Source of the DNA: JAKACA01 sp050008715
Lineage (GTDB): Bacteria; Actinomycetota; Acidimicrobiia; Acidimicrobiales; Bog-793
Reading direction: 5' to 3'
NCBI GenBank assembly: GCA_050008715.1
Contig: JBEKMC010000090.1
Coordinates: 1 to 13,837, forward strand
Length of the DNA stretch: 13,837 nt
Positions within the stretch are counted from its first letter, which is position 1. Every line of letters starts with the position of its first letter. Shown in pieces: positions 6,361 through 12,077 of this stretch. A model generated the notes under the pieces. It had not been told where the DNA came from, ran no database searches, and worked only from the letters and a program-made list of their open reading frames with translations. Position numbers and translations under genes: made by a program.

Positions 6361-6419
6361 TGCGCCCGGTTGCCCGTCTGTGCAGCGCATGCGACGTGGT
6401 GGCGAGGCAGACTTGCTGC

Positions 6420-6797
6420 ATGCACCGGAGCCGCCTCACTGCCGCACTCGCCGACGTCCCCGCTGAGCACTACGGCGCGGTGACGGAGTTCTGGTCGGGC
6501 GCACTCGGCGCCGAGGCCGATGTCGACGATGATGACCCGGACTACGCTTCGCTCGGCCAACCCGTGCCCGGTCTGCAGTTCATGGTCCAGCGCGTCGATG
6601 CCCCTGCCCGCTATCACCTGGACATCGAGACCGACGATGTCGACGCCGAGGTCGACCGCCTCGAGGCACTCGGCGCCGAGCGCGTCGAGAAGATCGAGAC
6701 CTGGTGGGTCATGCGCGATCCGGCCGGGCTCTTGTTCTGTGTGATCCGGGTGCAGGACCCCGAGACATTCGAAGCACACGCACGAGGCTGGGAGTAG
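6420..6797 (+). CDS. VOC superfamily (glyoxalase-like) protein
   Basis: A 125-residue protein of the vicinal oxygen chelate fold (Glyoxalase_6-type, PF18029). It begins MHRSRLTAALADVPAE, the typical opening of this actinobacterial subfamily, followed by FWSGALGA, the strand RYHLDIETDD, the helix VDAEVDRLEALGA and the last strand VMRDPAGLLFCVIRVQ. The substrate is unknown; members of this fold include dioxygenases, isomerases and antibiotic-binding proteins. ATG 6420 is chosen from the family N-terminus; in-frame upstream starts would add about 20 unconserved, cysteine-rich residues. There is no good Shine-Dalgarno; CAGACT (6408-6413) lies exactly 6 nt before the ATG, so the mRNA may be leaderless. 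A desaturase gene follows after 61 bp but has its own promoter. Confidence 0.85.
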   Translation: MHRSRLTAALADVPAEHYGAVTEFWSGALGAEADVDDDDPDYASLGQPVPGLQFMVQRVDAPARYHLDIETDDVDAEVDRLEALGAERVEKIETWWVMRDPAGLLFCVIRVQDPETFEAHARGWE

Positions 6798-6823
6798 TCG
6801 AAGTACCTTCCGGAGGGGCCCCA

Positions 6824-6852
6824 TGGACAAACTACCTACCGGTAGGTAGGCT
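6824..6852 (+). promoter_or_regulatory. Leaderless promoter of the desaturase gene
   Basis: TGGACA (6824-6829) and TAGGCT (6847-6852) are 17 bp apart, a near-consensus housekeeping arrangement. Transcription starting 7 nt after the -10 element would begin at G6859, the first base of the GTG start codon. No Shine-Dalgarno precedes that codon, which agrees with a leaderless transcript. Confidence 0.6.
6832..6849 (+). promoter_or_regulatory. 18-bp perfect palindrome, probable repressor operator
   Basis: CTACCTACCGGTAGGTAG is its own reverse complement over 18 bp. It occupies almost the whole spacer between the -35 and -10 elements of the desaturase promoter, so bound protein would block RNA polymerase. 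The symmetry, length and central ACCGGT are typical of TetR-family operators, and TetR-type regulators commonly control desaturase genes in actinobacteria. No regulator gene is present in the window; it may lie elsewhere. Confidence 0.6.
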
Positions 6853-6858
6853 GCCGTC

Positions 6859-7953
6859 GTGAGCCTCCAGGAGATGACCAGTACCGCAGTTGAGAGCAGC
6901 GAGGAGGGGATCGCCGCCTCGCCACGGAGCGGCTCGCTCAAGCCGGTGCTCGACGTCATCCCCAAGTCCGTCTACGAGAATCCGACCTGGAAGGGCCTTG
7001 CCTACTTCGCCCGGGATCTCGTGATCTACCTCGGTCTCGTCACCGGGCTCATCTTCGTCTCCAACGTCGCCGGAGCACTTGCGCTGGCTGCTGCGGCTGC
7101 CGTGCTCGTATCGGCGCTGTTCATCGTCGGGCACGACTCGGCCCATGGTGCGCTCTTCAAGAGCAAGCGAATGAATTCCGTCGTCGGCCACATCGCCATG
7201 CTGCCGGGGTGCCACGTCTACGAGGGCTGGATCCTCGGTCACAACCGCATCCATCACACCTACACGGTGCGGCAGGGTTTCGACTTCGTCTGGCATCCCG
7301 TCACAGCGGACGAGTTCCGCCAGATGTCGCCGGCGAGCCGCCTGCTGCACCGCATCGAGTGGTCATGGCCCGGCGCAGGCCTGTACTACATGCATCGCGT
7401 CTGGTGGTCGAAGATGATGGTGGGCAAGCCGCCGCACCGTTGGGCCCGTCTCGTGCGCCGCGACCGGTTCGTCGTGCTCGCCTTCCTGCTCGTGAGCGCC
7501 GGTCTGCTGAGCTTCCTCGGCGCCGACATGACCGGGACGGTGGCTGGCACGATCTGGCTCGTGGTCCGCGTACTGCTGCTGCCGTTCCTCGGCTTCCAGT
7601 ACATCATCGGCTCGTTCGTCCACGTCCACCACGTTCACCCCAGCATTCGCTGGTGGAAGCGCTCCGAGTGGACGAAGTTCAGGGGTCAGATGGAGGGCAC
7701 GACGATCCTTCGCGCTCCCCGCGGTTTCAACTTCTTCCTCCACTGGATCATGGTGCACGTGCCGCACCACGTGGACATGCGGATACCCATGTACAACCTC
7801 GAAGCCGCTGCGACCGCCATCGAAGCCGCCTTCCCTGGCACGGTGCACGAGGACAAGCTGCGATTCCGGGACTTCGTCTCCAGCTCTCGTCAGTGCAAGC
7901 TGTACGACTTCGACGAGGGTAAGTGGCTCACCTACGGCGAGGCGGGTTTCTGA
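6859..7953 (+). CDS. Membrane fatty acid desaturase (di-iron)
   Basis: A 364-residue integral membrane protein of the FA_desaturase family (PF00487). All three histidine boxes are present: HDSAH (92-96), HNRIHH (128-133) and HVPHH (300-304). There is a further histidine cluster, HVHHVHP, ahead of the third box. Hydrophobic stretches around residues 53-90, 205-230 and 235-262 give the expected paired membrane helices with the di-iron site on the cytoplasmic face. It introduces a double bond into acyl chains, probably as a Delta-12/omega type or general acyl-lipid desaturase; position cannot be decided from sequence. There is no fused cytochrome b5 or ferredoxin domain, and no redox partner is nearby. 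The start is GTG 6859, placed at the predicted transcription start. Control by a repressor at the overlapping palindrome is likely. The 3' end overlaps the convergent phosphoesterase gene by 22 nt. Confidence 0.92.
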   Translation: MSLQEMTSTAVESSEEGIAASPRSGSLKPVLDVIPKSVYENPTWKGLAYFARDLVIYLGLVTGLIFVSNVAGALALAAAAAVLVSALFIVGHDSAHGALFKSKRMNSVVGHIAMLPGCHVYEGWILGHNRIHHTYTVRQGFDFVWHPVTADEFRQMSPASRLLHRIEWSWPGAGLYYMHRVWWSKMMVGKPPHRWARLVRRDRFVVLAFLLVSAGLLSFLGADMTGTVAGTIWLVVRVLLLPFLGFQYIIGSFVHVHHVHPSIRWWKRSEWTKFRGQMEGTTILRAPRGFNFFLHWIMVHVPHHVDMRIPMYNLEAAATAIEAAFPGTVHEDKLRFRDFVSSSRQCKLYDFDEGKWLTYGEAGF

Positions 7954-8729
7954 GCCGTTGACGGAGGGACGGGCACGAAGGTGACGAGTGGTCGCCCGTC
8001 GATGACGTCGATCCGCGAGAACGCGCTCCCGAGCAGACCTACGTACCGGTCCTCGACGAGCGGATCAGCGCGATAGGAGAGAGCGGGGCTCACCCAGACG
8101 GGGACCCTTCTCAGCATGCCTGCGCTCCCGTGATGGTTGTGCCCTGCAACGACGAGACACACGTCCGTGCCGTCGATGACGTCGGCGAGATCCTCGGGAT
8201 CGTCGAGCGCGATCTCCGTCATGGAGCGGATCGGCGAGGTGATCGGCGGGTGATGGACTGCCACGATCGTGCCGTCCGGCGCCGGCACTTCCAGCTGGCC
8301 CTGGAGCCACCGGAGTTGGGCCTCGGTGAGGTGTCCGCCATCCTCACCCGGGACGACCGAGTCGAGCGAGATGACACGAAGGCCGCCGAACCAGCTGATC
8401 TGGTCGATGGGTCCGGTTGCGCCACCGCTCGCACCCAGTAGCTGGCGCCCGAATGCGAGGCGGTCATCGTGGTTGCCCGGGATGCAGATGACGGGTGCTC
8501 CGGTGGCCGACGTCAGGGCGTCGATCCGCTCGGCCAGCATCCCGTACGCGACGGGATCCCCGTCGTCGGCCAGGTCGCCGGTGAGCAGCACTCCGTCGGG
8601 GCGGCTCGGCGAGGCGGCGATGAGGTCGATGGCTCGGTCAAGGTTCTCGAGAGGATCGGCGCCGGAAGGCAGCCTGCCCTTGGAACGCAGGTGGAGATCC
8701 GAGAGTTGGAAGAGCAGATGGTGGGCCAC
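7932..8729 (-). CDS. Metallophosphoesterase, cyclic-nucleotide phosphodiesterase-like (CpdA/Icc type)
   Basis: A 265-residue calcineurin-like phosphoesterase (PF00149). The metal-site motifs are all present and ordered: D11-L-H13, G51-D52, G85-N86-H87-D88, H159-H160 and G196-H197-N198-H199. This matches the class III cAMP phosphodiesterase family (CpdA, and mycobacterial Rv0805), which hydrolyses cyclic nucleotides or other phosphodiesters. There is no signal peptide, so it is cytoplasmic. I prefer GTG at 8729, giving a start of MAHHLLFQLSDLH typical of the family; TTG at 8768 would add 13 residues, with GGAGA too close to that codon. It is divergent from the HtrA gene, with 246 bp between them, and converges on the desaturase gene. 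Substrate specificity is uncertain. Confidence 0.87.
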   Translation of the reverse strand: MAHHLLFQLSDLHLRSKGRLPSGADPLENLDRAIDLIAASPSRPDGVLLTGDLADDGDPVAYGMLAERIDALTSATGAPVICIPGNHDDRLAFGRQLLGASGGATGPIDQISWFGGLRVISLDSVVPGEDGGHLTEAQLRWLQGQLEVPAPDGTIVAVHHPPITSPIRSMTEIALDDPEDLADVIDGTDVCLVVAGHNHHGSAGMLRRVPVWVSPALSYRADPLVEDRYVGLLGSAFSRIDVIDGRPLVTFVPVPPSTAQKPASP

Positions 8730-8884
8730 GGCGCCTGGCAGTGTGTCGCATTGGTTTCGAGTCTGCAATCTCCGGGATACGCTCGAGCTGGCGGTGTGTC
8801 CGAAAGGTATTCGGAGCTCTCAGGTCGAGACGTGCTGGCGGAGGGATCTGGGAAGGAATCACTCACACCACAACTCCAGAGGTG

Positions 8885-8903
8885 GTTCTCAGAATTCTCT
8901 CAG
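8885..8903 (+). promoter_or_regulatory. MprA-like direct-repeat box upstream of the HtrA gene
   Basis: Two 8-bp direct repeats, GTTCTCAG (8885-8892) and TCTCTCAG (8896-8903), are separated by 3 bp; their last six bases are identical. A third CTCAG follows at 8905-8909. Mycobacterial MprA, an envelope-stress response regulator, is reported to bind two loosely conserved 8-bp direct repeats 3 bp apart, upstream of mprA itself and of pepD, which encodes an HtrA-like protease. The match in architecture and downstream gene is striking. The -10 element is not clear; CATGCT (8914-8919) is a weak candidate. Confidence 0.5.
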
Positions 8904-8920
8904 GCTCAGAGGTCATGCTT

Positions 8921-8933
8921 GCTCGTAGCGAGC
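8921..8933 (+). repeat. Short inverted repeat in the HtrA leader
   Basis: GCTCG (8921-8925) and CGAGC (8929-8933) flank TAG. It is either a small hairpin in the 5' leader or a minor protein site. It is short enough to be chance. Confidence 0.25.
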
Positions 8934-8975
8934 TGGCCAGCGAGCAGCATGTCGCACGAAGAAGCGAGAGGTCCG

Positions 8976-10754
8976 ATGGACAACGAGTTCGACAGCCCCG
9001 AATCATCGGTGAGTCCCGAGGGCTCGGTCGATCCCGGGACGACGGTCCCCGAGGGCTCGGACCTGAGCATGCCGAACGACGAGAGCGACCTGCGTGGAGT
9101 GGGCGACGGCGCCTCGGTGGCGGCCGCTCACGACCAGCAGATGCCCGGCCCGGCCGGCCCAGCAGCGATCGCTGCCGGCTGGGATCCGGAACCCCCCCGG
9201 AGCGGCTGGAACCCGTATCACTCCGCCCAGTCCCCTACACCGCCGGCCGGCACGCCCGCATGGGAACAGACGACGCCGATGCCACCCGCCGGCACGCCCG
9301 CATGGGAACAGACGACGCCGATGCCCGCCACCCCGACCGGGACCGAGGGCTGGCAGTCACGTCCAGGGTCTCCGGCCTGGGGGGGCACCCCGTGGCAGCC
9401 GACCACGCCCATGCCGGCCGTACCGCCTGCCCCGGGTTGGGGTTGGCCGGAGCAGCGCCCTCCGAGCTGGGTCCCGACCCCCTCGGGGTCCGGCCAAAGC
9501 CTCGAGGCGGGTGCCTTCGCGTTCGGTTCCGGCGAGCCGCCCGCCGGGGGCGGCCCTTTCTTTCTCGGTGCCGACGAGCCATCGGAACACCCGCGGCGCC
9601 TGCGCCGGGCCGTCCTGGCCGGCTTGGGTGTCGTGCTGCTGCTTGCCGCCATCGCCGGCGGCATCGCGATCGGCCGGTCGTCCAACCGCACCCCGTCCCA
9701 GACGACGGCGAGCGAGACCATCCCGTCCCCGTCCAAATCGAGCAACCCTGGCACGAGCGCCAAGATCAACGTTGCCGCCATCGCTGCGAAGTTGGACCCG
9801 GCCCTCGTCGACGTCACCTCGGTGCTCGGCGGCAGCGGGACCGGTGAGGAGGACGCCGGCACCGGAATGATCCTCACGCCGAACGGCGAGGTGCTCACGA
9901 ACAATCACGTGATCGCCGACGGGACGTCGATCACGGCCCAGATCAACGGCGGCGGCAGGACGTACAAGGTGCTCGTGCTCGGCGCCGATCCGACTCAGGA
10001 CGTCGCCCTCGTCCAACTCGTGGGTGCCTCAGGCCTGCCGACCGTCTCCATCGGCAACTCCTCCGACGTGCAGATCGGTGATGCCGTTGTCGCCATCGGC
10101 AACGCCCTCGACCTGAAAGGCCCAGAGACGGTGACCCAGGGCATCGTCTCTGCACTCAACCGCTCCATCTCGGCGAGCGACTCCGGCACGGGCGCGACCG
10201 AGAGCCTGAACGGGCTCATCCAGACTGACGCTCCCATCAACCCCGGTAACTCCGGCGGTCCACTCGTGGATGCGAGTGGACAAGTGATCGGCATGGACAC
10301 CGCTGCAGCCAGTGGAAGTTCGACGCAGTCGGCCACGAACATCGGATTTGCCATCCCGATCGACGAGGCGATCCAGATCGCGCAGGAGATACAGCAGGGC
10401 AAGGGCAGCTCGACGATCCTCATCAACAACAAGGGCTTCATCGGTGTGCAAGTGATCTCCATCGCCGAGGCCGAGAGCCAGGCCAACGGCTACTACGGGC
10501 AGTTCCCCACGCCCGGGACCCGCTCCGGTGCCTACGTTGCCGGCGTGCTCCAGGGCACGCCCGCCGTGCAAGCCGGGATCCAGGTAGGCGACGTCGTCAC
10601 GGCCGTCAACGGGAGCCCGGTGTCGAGCCCGACGGCCCTCGGGACGATCCTCTCGAACGACCGGCCCGGCCAGTCGGTGTCGGTCACCTGGGTGACACCA
10701 GCGGGCGTGCACCAGACGGCGTCGATCACGCTCGTGGCCCGTCCGGTGGCCTGA
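8976..10754 (+). CDS. Membrane-anchored HtrA/DegP-type serine protease with PDZ domain
   Basis: A 592-residue envelope protease. Residues 1-205 are an acidic, then Pro/Gly/Trp-rich disordered cytoplasmic region; a basic stop (RRLRR) precedes one TM helix at about 212-234. The extracytoplasmic trypsin-like domain has the catalytic triad H311 (NNHVIADG), D342 (TQDVALVQL) and S426 (NPGNSGGPLVD). A PDZ domain follows at about 490-592 (GTPAVQAGIQVGDVVTAVNG). It degrades or refolds misfolded envelope proteins, like mycobacterial PepD/HtrA. ATG 8976 is preferred, with GAGAGG (8966-8971) 4 nt upstream; ATG 8949 is in frame but has a weaker site. An MprA-like box lies 73 bp upstream, suggesting envelope-stress control. 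No two-component system is in the window. Confidence 0.93.
   Translation: MDNEFDSPESSVSPEGSVDPGTTVPEGSDLSMPNDESDLRGVGDGASVAAAHDQQMPGPAGPAAIAAGWDPEPPRSGWNPYHSAQSPTPPAGTPAWEQTTPMPPAGTPAWEQTTPMPATPTGTEGWQSRPGSPAWGGTPWQPTTPMPAVPPAPGWGWPEQRPPSWVPTPSGSGQSLEAGAFAFGSGEPPAGGGPFFLGADEPSEHPRRLRRAVLAGLGVVLLLAAIAGGIAIGRSSNRTPSQTTASETIPSPSKSSNPGTSAKINVAAIAAKLDPALVDVTSVLGGSGTGEEDAGTGMILTPNGEVLTNNHVIADGTSITAQINGGGRTYKVLVLGADPTQDVALVQLVGASGLPTVSIGNSSDVQIGDAVVAIGNALDLKGPETVTQGIVSALNRSISASDSGTGATESLNGLIQTDAPINPGNSGGPLVDASGQVIGMDTAAASGSSTQSATNIGFAIPIDEAIQIAQEIQQGKGSSTILINNKGFIGVQVISIAEAESQANGYYGQFPTPGTRSGAYVAGVLQGTPAVQAGIQVGDVVTAVNGSPVSSPTALGTILSNDRPGQSVSVTWVTPAGVHQTASITLVARPVA
9243..9326 (+). repeat. Two in-frame 42-bp tandem repeats within the HtrA gene
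   Basis: Two adjacent copies (9243-9284 and 9285-9326) encode PAGTPAWEQTTPMP twice, at residues 90-103 and 104-117. They are nearly identical at DNA level, differing mainly in wobble bases of proline codons, so the duplication is recent. A degenerate relative (GTPWQPTTPMPA) occurs about 25 residues later. Copy number could vary between strains without breaking the frame. Confidence 0.85.
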
Positions 10755-10771
10755 CCGGGGGGGCATCCCCA

Positions 10772-10819
10772 CGACCGCTGGCCCGTACGACCGCTGGCCC
10801 GTACGATCGCCGGCCCGTA
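10772..10819 (+). repeat. Three 16-bp tandem repeats carrying -10-like elements
   Basis: The unit CGACCGCTGGCCCGTA occurs at 10772-10787 and 10788-10803 and, with two changes, at 10804-10819; a fourth partial copy starts at 10820. Each unit junction creates a TACGAC or TACGAT hexamer (10786, 10802 and 10818). The last one is the probable -10 element of the gene starting at 10830. The array fills most of the 75-bp gap after the HtrA gene. Confidence 0.8.
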
Positions 10820-10823
10820 CGAT
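10818..10823 (+). promoter_or_regulatory. Probable -10 element of a leaderless gene
   Basis: TACGAT fits the TANNNT pattern of actinobacterial -10 elements and ends 6 nt before ATG 10830, so transcription would start at the A of the ATG. There is no Shine-Dalgarno in front of that ATG other than CGGG directly against it. No good -35 is visible; the region upstream is the tandem-repeat array. Confidence 0.5.
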
Positions 10824-10829
10824 CTCGGG

Positions 10830-11375
10830 ATGGCGAACGACGACCCGAGCACATCGGAGTGGCGCCGGTCGCTGGCGGTCGAGGCGTTCAATGGTGCGTG
10901 GGACCTGATCGACCAGCCATCGCGCACGCCGGGCGAGGACCGGGACATGCTCGTGCGAGCAGCGGCGTCCCGATATCTCTGGGACGCCGTCGGGAGCGAC
11001 GACCAGCGCGCCGTCGGCGACTGGCAGATCGCCCACGTCTTGAGCTGGATGGGAGAGGGATCTTTGGCGCTTCGTTTCGCAGCAGCTGCCCTGGAGCGGG
11101 CGGAGGCCAACGGCTGGGAGGACTGGCGCCGCGCCTCGTGTCTCGAAGGAGTCGCGAGGGCGCATGCCGTGCTCGGCGACGAGCCCGAGCGCGACCGATA
11201 CGCCTCGCTCTGCCAGGTGGCGCTCGGCGCGCTCGCGGATCCCGAGGACCGCGACCTGATCGCCTCCCAGCTCGCGACCGTGCCCGGGCTGAGCGTCCCG
11301 CCGTCAGCGGGCGAACAGGTGCCAACCGAGCCACATCCAGGCGAGGGCGATCCCAGCGCGTCCAAGCGGCGCTGA
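10830..11375 (+). CDS. Helical (TPR-like) protein of unknown function
   Basis: A 181-residue soluble protein. It reads as a run of amphipathic helices, including AFNGAWDLIDQPSRTPGEDRD, RAAASRYLWDAVG, RAVGDWQIAHVLSWMGEGSLAL and RRASCLEGVARAHAVLGDEPE. The last resembles a tetratricopeptide-like helical hairpin. I recognise it as similar to unnamed actinobacterial proteins with no known role and assign no function. The last 27 residues or so are low-complexity (Pro/Gly/Glu, ending SKRR) and overlap the opposite-strand membrane-protein gene by 72 nt, so this tail is probably recent. The start ATG 10830 is preceded at 6 nt by TACGAT, consistent with a leaderless mRNA. It follows the HtrA gene by 75 bp but likely has its own promoter. 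Confidence 0.72.
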   Translation: MANDDPSTSEWRRSLAVEAFNGAWDLIDQPSRTPGEDRDMLVRAAASRYLWDAVGSDDQRAVGDWQIAHVLSWMGEGSLALRFAAAALERAEANGWEDWRRASCLEGVARAHAVLGDEPERDRYASLCQVALGALADPEDRDLIASQLATVPGLSVPPSAGEQVPTEPHPGEGDPSASKRR

Positions 11376-11498
11376 TCGCAGACGACGGAGGACGCACTCG
11401 AGCGGCGGGAGCGTGCCGACCGCTCGCCGGCCGAGGGTTTCGAGCACGAGCGCGGTCATCAACAGGGCGGACCAGATGACGAGCATGGTGATTCTCAC
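11304..11498 (-). CDS. Small membrane protein, second of a pair
   Basis: A 64-residue protein with a hydrophobic N-terminal helix (about 4-22), a basic middle (CVLRRLRSAPLGR) and a second hydrophobic segment ending AWMWLGWHLFAR. I recall this type of small actinobacterial membrane protein (DUF6186-like) next to a partner gene like the one upstream here, but the family name is from memory. GTG 11498 is chosen because it overlaps the upstream stop as GTGA, giving translational coupling; ATG 11486 is a possible alternative. Its function is unknown. Its 3' part lies antisense to the last 72 nt of the convergent helical-protein gene. Confidence 0.65.
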   Translation of the reverse strand: MRITMLVIWSALLMTALVLETLGRRAVGTLPPLECVLRRLRSAPLGRAGIALAWMWLGWHLFAR

Positions 11499-11926
11499 TG
11501 CAGGCCCCACAACCACCACCCGGCGCCGAGCCAGACCGCGAACAGCACGCCCCGGAGGACCTCATGACCGGTCAGGACGACCAGGACCGAGCTGATCGTC
11601 GGGTGATCGCGCCGCGGGCTTGCGAAGAGGTTGACGAGCTCGAATGCCGTGATGGCGGTAAGCACGGCGACCCACGGCAGTGCGTCCCTCGCAGCGGGCT
11701 GGCTCGCCGAGATCGCCGGGCCAATGCCTGCTTCCGCGGTTGCGGCTCGTCGTCGCCGCCGCCTGGCGACGCCGACGAGAGCACAGCCGGCGACGCACGC
11801 GATCCCGACGGCGGTCGTGATGTCGGCCCGCCAGCTGAACGGCCGGGCGGTCGAGGCAACGACCGAATCCGCCATGGCGACACCCAGCATGGCGAGGGCC
11901 GGCCAACTCGGTCGGCGTCTCGTCAT
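11495..11926 (-). CDS. Small polytopic membrane protein of unknown function, first of a pair
   Basis: A 143-residue protein with about four hydrophobic segments: near the N-terminus (PALAMLGVAMADSVV), DITTAVGIACVAGCALVGVA, LPWVAVLTAITAFELVNLF, and the last LRGVLFAVWLGAGWWLWGL. A very basic stretch (RRRRRRAA) follows the second and should be cytoplasmic. The segment PRRDHPTISS before the last helix is a motif I associate with uncharacterised actinobacterial membrane proteins paired with a roughly 65-residue partner, which is what follows. Start: ATG 11926, with TAGGCT on the minus strand (11938-11933) exactly 6 nt upstream; in-frame GTG 11929 is adjacent. It is divergent from the DUF929 gene. 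Function unknown. Confidence 0.7.
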   Translation of the reverse strand: MTRRRPSWPALAMLGVAMADSVVASTARPFSWRADITTAVGIACVAGCALVGVARRRRRRAATAEAGIGPAISASQPAARDALPWVAVLTAITAFELVNLFASPRRDHPTISSVLVVLTGHEVLRGVLFAVWLGAGWWLWGLQ

Positions 11927-11932
11927 CACCCG

Positions 11933-11938
11933 AGCCTA
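11933..11938 (-). promoter_or_regulatory. Probable -10 element of the small membrane-protein pair
   Basis: On the minus strand TAGGCT is followed by 6 nt and then ATG 11926. The same hexamer with the same spacing precedes the desaturase start. No convincing -35 is seen at 16-18 bp. The transcript would be leaderless. Confidence 0.45.
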
Positions 11939-11973
11939 GAGATCCCCGCAGGTCGTAAGCCGACGGCGCGACG

Positions 11974-12001
11974 TTGCAGGCTGTCACGCGGGTTGTAACC
12001 T
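11974..12001 (+). promoter_or_regulatory. Candidate promoter for the DUF929-VKOR operon
   Basis: TTGCAG (11974-11979) and TAACCT (11996-12001) are 16 bp apart and fit -35 and TANNNT -10 patterns. A start near 12008 leaves about 70 nt of leader before ATG 12078. The -10 region overlaps a small inverted repeat, GGTT-GT-AACC (11991-12000). Confidence 0.4.
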
Positions 12002-12077
12002 CAAGGGCGCGCAATCCGGCGCCCGAAGGCCTTGGACCAGAGGCCGCCCGTATCACCACGAAGGGAACCTCACCAAG

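Noticed and set aside
6248..6466. 72-residue plus-strand open frame in the gap before the VOC gene
   Set aside because: Runs through the 12-bp hairpin, overlaps the VOC start in another frame, and has random-looking Arg/Gly/Pro composition.
10029..11165. 378-residue minus-strand open frame opposite HtrA and the helical-protein gene
   Set aside because: Spans the tandem repeats and parts of two plus-strand genes; Arg/Gly/Asp-rich shadow with no domain.
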